From assembly GCA_900550055.1 (NCBI GenBank), contig URQU01000004.1, positions 1 through 64,000 on the forward strand: 64,000 bases of DNA. Direction: 5' to 3'. This DNA comes from an uncultured Coriobacteriaceae bacterium. Its GTDB lineage: Bacteria; Actinomycetota; Coriobacteriia; Coriobacteriales; Eggerthellaceae. Every line of letters starts with the position of its first letter. Position 1 is the first letter of the stretch. This document shows, piece after piece, positions 27,492-33,529 of this stretch. The position numbers were made by a program, and so were the translations under genes. Under the pieces are notes generated by a model. It saw only the letters and a program-made list of their open reading frames with translations, did no database searches and was not told the origin of the DNA.

Positions 27492-27640
27492 GCCAGCCGC
27501 CCCCTTCCGAACGGTCGTCGTCTTCGTGTTTGCGGCAAGGGCGAAAGCCCGCGCAGGCGCGCAGATCGCGCCGGAGCCGCAAGGGCGGAACGCCCGCGCA
27601 GCGAGAAACAACAGCATGATTCTGTGCATCGCATTCCCCT

Positions 27641-27682
27641 GATCGGAGGTCTGGGGCGGGATGGGTCCCCAGACCTCCGATC
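27641..27682 (-). terminator. Perfect 16-bp hairpin ending unit 2
   Basis: GATCGGAGGTCTGGGG and its exact complement surround a 10-base loop. It begins at the stop codon of the 44-codon frame before it. No T-run follows, but as the strongest hairpin between units 1 and 2 it probably stops transcription or protects the 3' end. Confidence 0.65.
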
Positions 27683-27815
27683 AACGGAATGGGTCGCGGT
27701 GCAGTCGATATTGCCATGCACCGCGCTTTGCCGGTGCGGTGCATGGCAGGCTCCTTCTTCCTATGGGATAGGTCTGTGTTCCGCCCTTGGCTAAGCTGCC
27801 GATCTTCTCCAGCAT
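27681..27815 (-). CDS. Possible 44-aa basic protein
   Basis: A short frame of 44 codons starting 8 bases after the GGAAAGGA of attenuator copy 5 and ending at the unit 2 terminator. The product is basic with several Arg and Lys and no recognised motif (begins MLEKIGSLAKGG). Its position, where every other attenuator copy has a gene, is the main support. It could equally be a remnant. Confidence 0.4.
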   Translation of the reverse strand: MLEKIGSLAKGGTQTYPIGRRSLPCTAPAKRGAWQYRLHRDPFR

Positions 27816-27824
27816 ATTCCGTAT

Positions 27825-27921
27825 CCTTTCCTAGATGTTTCGCAAATAGAAAAGGCTCCCAAGTCGTCCGACCAGGGGAGCCTTAGATAGCTCCCCTGGT
27901 TTGGCTTCCCGGGTCAGGAAG
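27825..27921 (-). promoter_or_regulatory. Attenuator-like element, copy 5
   Basis: Same layout as copy 1, with a shortened inner stem (GGTC-gga-CGACTT) and TTTTCTATTTGC. The stop codon of the MazF-like gene (TGA) is the TGA inside CTTCCTGACCC, so a terminating ribosome would cover the first hairpin. Confidence 0.8.
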
Positions 27922-28264
27922 GCGTGCTGCCGTTCAGTTTGCGGAACTCGGCATCGATTCTGCTTGCGAGTTCACTGCTCGCTTTGCCGATCCTGGCTCC
28001 GAACTCCGACTTGGAGATTCTGTACTGCGGTTCAAGCTGCAGCCTCGATTGCTTGACGAGCCCTAGTGACTTCCAATCGTCTAGAATGATTGACTTGAAG
28101 GGCGTATCGCCAATCTTCGAGGTGATTTTGAAGCAAAGATACGCATCCCCGTCCTCGTTGTATGCGAGGACGGGTCTCGCCTTGCCTTTGCTTGGATTGT
28201 CCGCGAAGCGAACGTAGGCTATCCATACCTCCCATTGCTCAGGGCGCGGGGTAGAGCTCGTCAT
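27914..28264 (-). CDS. PemK/MazF-like toxin
   Basis: A 116-aa protein with features of the MazF/PemK ribonuclease fold: N-terminal strand 'QWEVWIAYVRFADNPSKGKARPVL', shortened to WxAYVRF and GKARPVLAYN, and 'YLCFKITSK'. MazF-type toxins cut mRNA and are held by an antitoxin. The start overlaps the end of the RelB-like antitoxin gene by 26 bases. The stop codon lies inside attenuator copy 5. The pairing of a RelB/DinJ antitoxin with a MazF-like toxin is a hybrid arrangement. Confidence 0.65.
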   Translation of the reverse strand: MTSSTPRPEQWEVWIAYVRFADNPSKGKARPVLAYNEDGDAYLCFKITSKIGDTPFKSIILDDWKSLGLVKQSRLQLEPQYRISKSEFGARIGKASSELASRIDAEFRKLNGSTPS

Positions 28265-28556
28265 AGACGTCGTCCTCCTCGCAGTATTCCTCGGCGGGAA
28301 GCACGGTGCGGCCATGCTCGTCGGCTTCGCCGACGATTCTTGCCTTGACGTCCTTTGGATCCATGGGCTTCGGGTACCCATGGGGTCCATTGCCTCCGAA
28401 TGTGGCCTCAAAAGGCAGTTCGCCCCTCTCGACGCACTTGACGAGAAAATCGTTGACGGCATCGCTAAGGGAGACCCCCCAGCGCGAGCATAGCTTTTCA
28501 GCTTCGTTCTTCGTATCCTGCGAGACCATGGCCTCAACGATAGCGTCCCTAGCCAT
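28239..28556 (-). CDS. RelB/DinJ-family antitoxin
   Basis: A 105-aa protein whose N-terminal half fits the RelB/DinJ ribbon-helix-helix domain ('AIVEAMVSQDTKNEAEKLC', 'GVSLSDAVNDFLVKCVERGELPFE'), with an acidic tail that would wrap the toxin. I chose the ATG at 28556, 6 bases after AAGGAGGG; a GTG at 28634 with the attenuator's ribosome site is also in frame and would add 26 residues. An internal promoter lies between the two starts, which favours the shorter form. Confidence 0.7.
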   Translation of the reverse strand: MARDAIVEAMVSQDTKNEAEKLCSRWGVSLSDAVNDFLVKCVERGELPFEATFGGNGPHGYPKPMDPKDVKARIVGEADEHGRTVLPAEEYCEEDDVYDELYPAP

Positions 28557-28592
28557 AAAGCCCTCCTTCGTAAGATGCCTGTTCGCACCACG

Positions 28593-28621
28593 AGTGTATA
28601 GGGCGGCATGACGCCTTTCAA
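28593..28621 (-). promoter_or_regulatory. Internal promoter of the toxin-antitoxin pair
   Basis: On the minus strand TTGAAA, a 17-base spacer and TACACT, 37 bases before the antitoxin ATG. It would let the pair be expressed independently of the attenuator upstream, as expected for autoregulated toxin-antitoxin genes. Confidence 0.6.
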
Positions 28622-28639
28622 GCAACGCTTCCACTTCCT

Positions 28640-28737
28640 TCTCCTTTCGTCCGAGCTTAATTCACGAAAGGCTCCCGGGTCGCTTGCGACCAAGGAGCCT
28701 CGTTAGGCTCCCTGGTTTGGCTTCCCGGGTCAGGAAG
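28640..28737 (-). promoter_or_regulatory. Attenuator-like element, copy 6
   Basis: Layout as copy 1 with several changes: terminator-like stem GGCTCC-tt-GGTCGC-aa-GCGACC-c-GGGAGCC (28699-28670), antiterminator CCAGGGAGCC/GGCTCCTTGG. The inner stem is lengthened by a compensating C-G pair. Only TTTCG follows, so termination may be weak. AAAGGAGAAGGAA is the downstream ribosome site. Confidence 0.75.
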
Positions 28738-28777
28738 GGGGGCATCACCGAGATGCCCGCGTGGCCTTGAGAGGCGG

Positions 28778-29173
28778 TTAGGCGATGGCCATGAGGGCCT
28801 CGTAGGCCGCGATATGCAGCCCGTCCAGCCCAGTGAACTCTCCGAACCGTGCGACCTGCCATAGCTTGTCCAGCTCGATCTCCTTCCAGATCTGGTCGGC
28901 GAACAGCAGGAACACGTCGTCGGGGATGCCCCGCATGCCTCGGCCGTCGATGAGCGGCTGAAGCTCTTCGGCGATGTCGAAGCCCATATATGCGTCGTAG
29001 GCTTGCCGCGCAAGCTCGTCATCGTCAGCATCCGGCCCGACGTTTAAGGTCACGATCAAGTCCTCGCCGCCCGGCGTGTGCCGTTCAAGCTCGACGTATC
29101 CGCCGTCCTCATAGGGGCCGTGGATTTCCCAGCCGAGGCGTTCGATGAGGTCCGTCGATTCCTCCGGAACCAT
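28778..29173 (-). CDS. Island protein J, acidic, unknown
   Basis: A 131-aa acidic protein. No family recognised; it has a strand-rich N-terminal half ('YEDGGYVELERHTPGGEDLIVTLNV' pattern) and a helical end ('LWQVARFGEFTGLDGLHIAAYEALMAIA' pattern). It starts two bases after the stop of protein K (TGATCATG), so translation is coupled to K. The acidic character resembles other antirestriction-type small proteins. Confidence 0.65.
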   Translation of the reverse strand: MVPEESTDLIERLGWEIHGPYEDGGYVELERHTPGGEDLIVTLNVGPDADDDELARQAYDAYMGFDIAEELQPLIDGRGMRGIPDDVFLLFADQIWKEIELDKLWQVARFGEFTGLDGLHIAAYEALMAIA

Positions 29174-29175
29174 GA

Positions 29176-29742
29176 TCACGCCTCGTTTCCGGGCACCGGG
29201 CCCATCCAGTCGACGGTCTCGCAAGGCTCGTCGTCCACGTCGTCGTTCCAGACGTGGATTTTGACCTGCTCCTCGGCTCCGTCGTTCATGCGGTCGACCT
29301 CCACGATCGCGACGGCGACGAACTCGCCATCGCCGTCGTAGAAGCCGATCGAGAGCCCTTGGTGCCCGTTGGGCGCCTCGGAGCCCCAGCGCTTGGCGAC
29401 GATCTTGCCGTAACGCATCTCCTCGACGCACTCCGAAGCATCGCTTCGCCACATGGCCAGAGCCGCCTGCCCTCCTTGCTCGGTCGCCGCGTCCCAGCCC
29501 GTCTCCGGGTCGGGCGCATCGCCGCAGGGCCGATCCGGGTCGATGTCGCGGATCACTGAATCGGTGAACCGGAGCTCCTTGTCGAGGCCTTGGCTAAACG
29601 CGCCGCCGGCGTCGTAGAGCTCCCTGAACCTGTCGCCCGCGTCCATCGCATCCTCGGCCAGCACGTATCTGACCGCGTGAGCCGTCTCGGAGACGTAGAC
29701 CGGGTGCCATCTGAGGCCTTCTTCCTGCTGCTGCTTGCTCAT
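29176..29742 (-). CDS. Island protein K, acidic, unknown
   Basis: A 188-aa acidic protein rich in Asp, Glu, Trp and Tyr, including 'IGFYDGDGEFVAVAIVEVDRM' (pattern GFYDGDGEFVAV) and 'VWNDDVDDEPCETVDWMG'. No family recognised. CGAAAGGAAAAGGAA precedes the ATG. Coupled to protein J downstream. Confidence 0.65.
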   Translation of the reverse strand: MSKQQQEEGLRWHPVYVSETAHAVRYVLAEDAMDAGDRFRELYDAGGAFSQGLDKELRFTDSVIRDIDPDRPCGDAPDPETGWDAATEQGGQAALAMWRSDASECVEEMRYGKIVAKRWGSEAPNGHQGLSIGFYDGDGEFVAVAIVEVDRMNDGAEEQVKIHVWNDDVDDEPCETVDWMGPVPGNEA

Positions 29743-29746
29743 TTCC

Positions 29747-29847
29747 TTTTCCTTTCGTCCGAGTTTAAGATCCGAAAGGCTCCCGGGGTCGTTGTCGACC
29801 AGGGGAGCCTTGATAGCTCCCCTGGTTTTGCTTCCCGGGTCAGGAAG
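29747..29847 (-). promoter_or_regulatory. Attenuator-like element, copy 7
   Basis: Layout as copy 1. The inner stem is GGTCG-acaa-CGACC; the outer stem GGCTCCC/GGGAGCC flanks CT and CC internal loops (29809-29778). TTTCGGATCTT follows. The antiterminator stem CCAGGGGAGC/GCTCCCCTGG is identical to copy 1. Confidence 0.78.
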
Positions 29848-29876
29848 GCCGGTATCGCGGTGATACCGGCAGAGGT

Positions 29877-30269
29877 TTAGCAGGTCCCGTTTTCGCGGAA
29901 CTCCGTCAGAGAAGACCGTTCGATGGCTTCGTTTCCGGCAGCTTCCTTGAGTTCGGAGCGGCTTTCTCTTCGATCAGACGGCACATTGGCCCAGAGCCAG
30001 TCTGGACCGATGGGGTAGAGCCCGCGCCCGTCTGCGCGATAGACCAGCAAGCGCCCGTCCGCATCTTCCGTGAACGAGTCGCTTTCCGGGTCGTATCGCA
30101 TGCACGAGCAGCCGTTAAGCTCGTTGACGATGGCCGAAACCTTGCAAGCCTCGGCCTTGTCGAAGAGGACCCCTGCGAAGCGGGCCTCTTCGATTGGGAT
30201 GAACCCATCGAAAGCGCCTATGCCGTCGATGGAGACCTTGACCGGCCTGCATCCCTTAGGTGATTTCAT
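29877..30269 (-). CDS. Island protein L, first gene of unit 2
   Basis: A 130-aa protein without recognised family; it has two clusters 'GIGAFDGFIPIEEARFAG' and 'YDPESDSFTEDADGRLLVYRADGRGLYPIG' (acidic beta-rich pattern). GGAAGGAG precedes the ATG at 30269; another ATG five bases earlier opens only a two-codon frame whose stop overlaps this start (ATGACATGA). It follows the type-3 leader of unit 2. Confidence 0.65.
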   Translation of the reverse strand: MKSPKGCRPVKVSIDGIGAFDGFIPIEEARFAGVLFDKAEACKVSAIVNELNGCSCMRYDPESDSFTEDADGRLLVYRADGRGLYPIGPDWLWANVPSDRRESRSELKEAAGNEAIERSSLTEFRENGTC

Positions 30270-30429
30270 GTCATGCTCCTTCCCGGCCGTCGCTTCAGCG
30301 GCGGCCAACTAGATTGGTCGCCGCGTCTGCTGTCGACGCGGTTAGGTTTTGACGTCAAACCTATCCTGTTTTGAAGGTGCGCCCCTTCCTGGCTGTGTTT
30401 TGGGCGCACGGTGCAAGGCGATTGTAGCA
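30270..30429 (-). promoter_or_regulatory. Unit 2 promoter and type-3 leader
   Basis: Extended -10 TGCTACAAT (30429-30421), TTGCACC, stem GTGCGCCC.../...GGGGCGCAC, stem GGATAGGTTTGA-cg-TCAAACCTAACC, then CGGCGACCAA/TTGGCCGCCG competing with GGCCGCCGC-tgaa-GCGACGGCC beside GGGAAGGAG. Base changes against the unit 1 and 3 copies preserve pairing in the first two stems. Confidence 0.75.
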
Positions 30430-30808
30430 TACGGGAAGGGGTGGCCTTAGGGAACGTCGAGCGCCCCGTCTTTTCGCAGGGCGGCCAAAACCGTCTGCGC
30501 CACGGCGTCCAGCCCGCACGCGTTCGCGACCCTCGCCGCCTCGGCCGCGTCAAGCGTCGCGTCCCGTGTTGTTTCGCCCGCTTCGCGTCGATGTCCCGCC
30601 GGCTTCTCACCAAACTTGCGCCAATTTTGTACCAGAACCCCACCAGCGACACGCCGCACTCCGTCTGCTATGCGCCGTTTCGGGATTCCGCGTGGGTCCC
30701 GAACGCCCCCGAAAAGCAGCGAAGCCCTCTCCGCATGCTCGATGGCTCATGTTGGCCAAGGGCATGCGAAGGGGGCTCGCGCATCGATGAGGTTGCCGGA
30801 CAGGTCTG
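30430..30808. other. Gap between units 3 and 2
   Basis: The first part (30447-30659, minus) holds a possible short gene, listed separately. Near 30699-30776 CCCCCTTCGCATGC and GCATGCGGAGAGGG can pair on the minus strand and are followed by TTCGCTGCTTTT; this is the best candidate terminator of unit 3. Nothing else is recognised. Confidence 0.5.
30447..30659 (-). CDS. Doubtful 70-aa helical protein
   Basis: The C-terminal half ('TLDAAEAARVANACGLDAVAQ', then 'TVLAALRKDGALDVP') reads like real helical protein, but the start (GTG, no clear ribosome site) and N-terminal part do not. It ends 18 bases before the unit 2 -10 box. It may be the tail of a truncated gene. Confidence 0.3.
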   Translation of the reverse strand: MRRVAGGVLVQNWRKFGEKPAGHRREAGETTRDATLDAAEAARVANACGLDAVAQTVLAALRKDGALDVP

Positions 30809-31165
30809 TTATTCGGTTTCGGCGGGCGTGCACCAGTAGGATCCGCACGGCGTGTCGGCGTTCACGTCTGCCATGGGGAGGTGCGTGAAGCCGTCACGGT
30901 ACGCGAACGCCTCGTTTTCGTCGAGGTCGCAGACGTACTGCTGCTTCGCCTCAGCTTCATGGCAAAGGCGCTCGAAGAGGCTCCTTCGGTCTCCTTCTTC
31001 TGCGACGACGGGGGCGTAGCACCAGGTCATCTCCTGCGCTCTCCAGCCCTTGCCGTCATCGCATCCGTACACGTAGCCGTTGTAATGGGCGTGTTTCACG
31101 CCGCCCACCATCTCGATGCTGTACGTCTCGACGTCTGCGCACGTCTTGATGTACGTCTCGTTCAT
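30809..31165 (-). CDS. Island protein M, unknown
   Basis: A 118-aa acidic protein with many Tyr, Trp and Cys residues ('YNGYVYGCDDGKGWRAQEMTW', within 20: YNGYVYGCDDGKGW) and an acidic centre. No family recognised. GGAAAGGAAGAAG precedes the ATG. Last gene of unit 3. Confidence 0.65.
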   Translation of the reverse strand: MNETYIKTCADVETYSIEMVGGVKHAHYNGYVYGCDDGKGWRAQEMTWCYAPVVAEEGDRRSLFERLCHEAEAKQQYVCDLDENEAFAYRDGFTHLPMADVNADTPCGSYWCTPAETE

Positions 31166-31171
31166 TGCTTC

Positions 31172-31270
31172 TTCCTTTCCTTTGGTTTTATCTCTATCTC
31201 CAAAGGCTCCCGAGTCGTATCGACCAGGGAGCCTTTCAAGCTCCCTGGTTTCTCTTCCCGGGCGGGGAAG
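31172..31270 (-). promoter_or_regulatory. Attenuator-like element, copy 8
   Basis: Layout as copy 1, with shorter outer stem GGCTCCC/GGGAGCC, inner GGTCG-ata-CGACT, and antiterminator CCAGGGAGC/GCTCCCTGG: the loss of one pair is matched in all three arms. The first hairpin is CTTCCC-cgccc-GGGAAG. TTTGGAG follows. Confidence 0.78.
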
Positions 31271-31281
31271 CCGGCCGCGCT

Positions 31282-31482
31282 CTAAGCGAACGCGGAACGG
31301 TGGCGGTCCTTGAAGTCCTTCATCTCGTCAAGATGCTCGGGCCTGAACGTCATCTCGCCGCATTCCGGGCATTTGTTGTGATGGACACCTGTTACCTCGA
31401 TCGTTCCATTCGGGCTCTCTAGAAAGAAGGCCTCGTCGGTTTCGATCATCTTGGACGCACAGTAAGGGCAACGGTCTTTCAT
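31282..31482 (-). CDS. MqsA/YgiT-type zinc-finger antitoxin (short)
   Basis: A 66-aa protein with two CxxC pairs (DRCPYCAS near residue 5 and KCPECGEMTF near 38), the zinc-binding N-terminal domain of MqsA/YgiT antitoxins. The C-terminal HTH domain of full MqsA is absent, as in the many short YgiT-type partners. CAGGAGG lies 5 bases before the ATG, 12 bases after the toxin stop. Confidence 0.75.
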   Translation of the reverse strand: MKDRCPYCASKMIETDEAFFLESPNGTIEVTGVHHNKCPECGEMTFRPEHLDEMKDFKDRHRSAFA

Positions 31483-31494
31483 TTGAGCCTCCTG

Positions 31495-31830
31495 TCAGTG
31501 ATTCGCTCCATCCCAGCACATCGACCAAATTTGAAGCATCAAACTGCCTTCGTCGATAAACGCCTTAACGTACCATTCGGTATCATCATAGCACCCACCG
31601 ACATACACATCCGCCATGGTCCCTGGAAGGTTGTTGAGCTCGAAGGACTTAACGAAGTCGTCGTCGGATAACTCTGCGAACACGGCCGAGACGATGTCTT
31701 TCGGGCTCGCAACGTATCGGTTCACGATGAATTTAAATGCCCTTGAAGACAGGTCGTATTCACCTTCAGAGACGAGCCTTTTCATCTCTTCAAGCGAATA
31801 CGTGGGCTTGCTCGATGATTTGACGTTCAT
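31495..31830 (-). CDS. MqsR-family toxin-like protein
   Basis: A 111-aa protein matching the MqsR pattern: 'YSLEEMKRLVSEGEYDLSSRA', shortened to LEEMKRLVSEGEY, then 'ELSDDDFVKSFELNNLPGTMADVY' (L-x-DDFVKS...DVY) and 'WYVKAFIDEG'. MqsR is an mRNA interferase. The zinc-finger antitoxin follows, toxin first, as in mqsRA. The start is behind attenuator copy 9 (AAGGAAAGGAAAG). The order and fold make the pairing convincing, though activity is not shown. Confidence 0.7.
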   Translation of the reverse strand: MNVKSSSKPTYSLEEMKRLVSEGEYDLSSRAFKFIVNRYVASPKDIVSAVFAELSDDDFVKSFELNNLPGTMADVYVGGCYDDTEWYVKAFIDEGSLMLQIWSMCWDGANH

Positions 31831-31837
31831 ACTGTTG

Positions 31838-31938
31838 CTTTCCTTTCCTTCGGATCTTTCTTTATCTCCAAAGGCTCCCGAGTCGTATCGACCAGGGAGC
31901 CTTTCAAGCTCCCTGGTTTCGCTTCCCGGGTCAGGAAG
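31838..31938 (-). promoter_or_regulatory. Attenuator-like element, copy 9
   Basis: Same version as copy 8 (GGCTCCC/GGGAGCC, CCAGGGAGC/GCTCCCTGG) with first hairpin CTTCC-tgacccg-GGAAG. TTTGGAGATAAAG follows. It lies between a gene-less type-2 leader and the MqsR-like gene. Confidence 0.78.
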
Positions 31939-32127
31939 CGCCTTGCCAGGCTAGGGCCTGCACCCTCCGTCCCAAGGGATGGTGTCAGGGTTGGGGCAAT
32001 GGATCTCTCTCTACGGCCTCCTTGTTGGTCTCCTTTCCGGTCGCCTCGCGGCGACCATGTCAGTCGCCGCGATCGCTCGCGGTAAAGGGTTTCGTGAAGG
32101 CGTCGGCCGCTCAGGCCCTGCCTTCCT
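31939..32127 (-). promoter_or_regulatory. Type-2 leader, copy 2, without a gene
   Basis: CCGCGA-gcga-TCGCGG (32082-32067) and GGTCGCC-gcga-GGCGACC (32056-32039), then GGAAAGGAG as in the copy at 24556. The frames behind the ribosome site stop after about 15 codons and attenuator copy 9 follows. The gene once controlled here seems to have been deleted, leaving leader and attenuator side by side. Confidence 0.65.
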
Positions 32128-32604
32128 TTACAACTTATCGGCGAAGCCGCTCAGCGCGTTCGATGAATCGTTTTGTCCAAGGGCACGCAGGGAGGTTCCC
32201 GATATGTCGATGAGGGTAGGTCGGGGCTTCGTGATTTGCCGCGCGCGGCAAACGGCTTTGCGTAGCGCCGCGGCATCGCAGGCGTGAAGGCCGGCATTCA
32301 CGGCAAGGCGCAAATCCGACCCGTGGCTCTCAGAGCTCGCGAACGCCAGCGCATCCGCTTTTGCCTCGGGGCTCAGATCGGTCCAGTCGGCCTCGGCGGC
32401 CGCTGACCAGCTTTCGGCGAACTTCATCGAAAGCTCGCGATCGTGCGCCACCCAGTCGGCGTATGCCAGGCATCCAGCCAGCCTGAGTTCTCCCATCGGG
32501 GACAAGCTGTCTCTTTCCCACGGCCCCACGCCGATGGCGAAGCACGCGGAATCGCGCAGCCTGTCGAGATCGATGTCGCCGAGGTTGGTCTTAACGACGT
32601 CCAT
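32128..32604 (-). CDS. Island protein Q, unknown
   Basis: A 158-aa largely helical protein ('LRLAGCLAYADWVAHDRELSMKFAESW' pattern; 'LAVNAGLHACDAAALRKAVCRARQI' pattern, both longer helices). No family recognised. CGAAAGGACAAAGG precedes the ATG at 32604. Second gene of unit 3. Confidence 0.65.
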   Translation of the reverse strand: MDVVKTNLGDIDLDRLRDSACFAIGVGPWERDSLSPMGELRLAGCLAYADWVAHDRELSMKFAESWSAAAEADWTDLSPEAKADALAFASSESHGSDLRLAVNAGLHACDAAALRKAVCRARQITKPRPTLIDISGTSLRALGQNDSSNALSGFADKL

Positions 32605-32607
32605 TTC

Positions 32608-32711
32608 CTTTGTCCTTTCGTCCGAGTTCGAAAACACGAAAGGCTCCCGAGGTCGCATCGACCAGAGGAGCCCTAGATAGCTCCCCTGGTTTCGCTTCCC
32701 GGGTCAGGAAG
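32608..32711 (-). promoter_or_regulatory. Attenuator-like element, copy 10
   Basis: Layout as copy 1, arm GGCTCCTC, inner stem GGTCG-atg-CGACC, outer GGCTCC/GGGAGCC region (32672-32642), then TTTCGTGTTTTC. The antiterminator stem keeps CCAGGGGAGC opposite GCTCCTCTGG with one G-U. Confidence 0.78.
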
Positions 32712-32742
32712 GCGGGTATCACCGTGATACCCGCATGGTTGG

Positions 32743-33363
32743 CTACTGAAGATGGCGCGCTATGGTTTGCTCGTCGTAGAGGCCTCCGACCGCCCGTAGC
32801 CTTTCCGGGTGCTCGTCGCCCAATGCTTCGGCATCGAGCAGGAAGCAGCTTGGCTGCTCCTCGCATATCCCGAAATCGTCGAACCTCATCGCGTGGATTC
32901 CGTCGAAGTCCTCGTGGGCGTACTCGTACCATATCGGCGTCGAGCACATCTGTGCGAGCTCCGCGAGCATCACATAATCGGGCTCGGTCCACGCCGTCCT
33001 GAAGCTTACGACGGCGTATCTGCCGTAACGCTCCACGCACGTGTCACAGGCGTTGAATATGGTGCCCCAGTTTAGGGATGCCCAGCAGTACCACGTCATG
33101 CAGCCGTATCTCTCGGGGCTCCACGGGTGATTTTCGTCAAGATCGGCAAAGTCGTCCGTTGCCCGCGCCAGCGCCTCCACATCGCTGCAGCGTCTTGCCT
33201 CGGCTGCTTTGATCGTCGCTCGTCTTTTCAAGCCGCCCTCGGTGATGTCGAGCCCTGCGGGGTTGGGTCTCACGAGGTTGAAGTCGAGGTTCCCCTCGGC
33301 GTTCAGCAGCACGTTGAGGTCGGCCGCCGATACGGCCATGCGGTTCTCAGTCCACTTCTCCAT
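32743..33363 (-). CDS. Island protein R, first gene of unit 3
   Basis: A 206-aa protein, neutral to acidic, rich in Trp, Cys and Tyr in the centre ('YGCMTWYCWASLNWGTIFNA', 'CVERYGRYAVVSFRTAW'). No family recognised. GGGAAGGAG precedes the ATG at 33363 by 7 bases. It is the first and largest gene of unit 3, behind the type-3 leader. Confidence 0.65.
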   Translation of the reverse strand: MEKWTENRMAVSAADLNVLLNAEGNLDFNLVRPNPAGLDITEGGLKRRATIKAAEARRCSDVEALARATDDFADLDENHPWSPERYGCMTWYCWASLNWGTIFNACDTCVERYGRYAVVSFRTAWTEPDYVMLAELAQMCSTPIWYEYAHEDFDGIHAMRFDDFGICEEQPSCFLLDAEALGDEHPERLRAVGGLYDEQTIARHLQ

Positions 33364-33529
33364 GATGCTTCTCCTTCCCGGCCACCGCGAACGCGGCGGC
33401 CAACTAGATTGGTCGCCGCGCCCACTTCGGGCACGGTCGGGACAAGCCTTCAAAAGCCTATCCGGATGTCAAAGTGCGCTCCCTTACTGGCGTGTTGCGG
33501 GATGCGCACGGTGCAACATGATTATAGCA
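33364..33529 (-). promoter_or_regulatory. Unit 3 promoter and type-3 leader
   Basis: Extended -10 TGCTATAAT (33529-33521), TTGCACC, stem GTGCGC-at-CCC.../...GGG-a-GCGCAC (33509-33474), stem GGATAGGC-ttttgaag-GCTTGTCC, then CGGCGACCAA-tctag-TTGGCCGCCG competing with GGCCGCCGC-gttc-GCGGTGGCC, which touches GGGAAGGAG. The -35 region is poor, as in the other two copies. Confidence 0.75.

Noticed and set aside
23529..32711. CRISPR array
   Set aside because: The repeats are about 100 bases long, structured, and 0.3-1.2 kb apart with genes between; there are no spacers and no cas genes.
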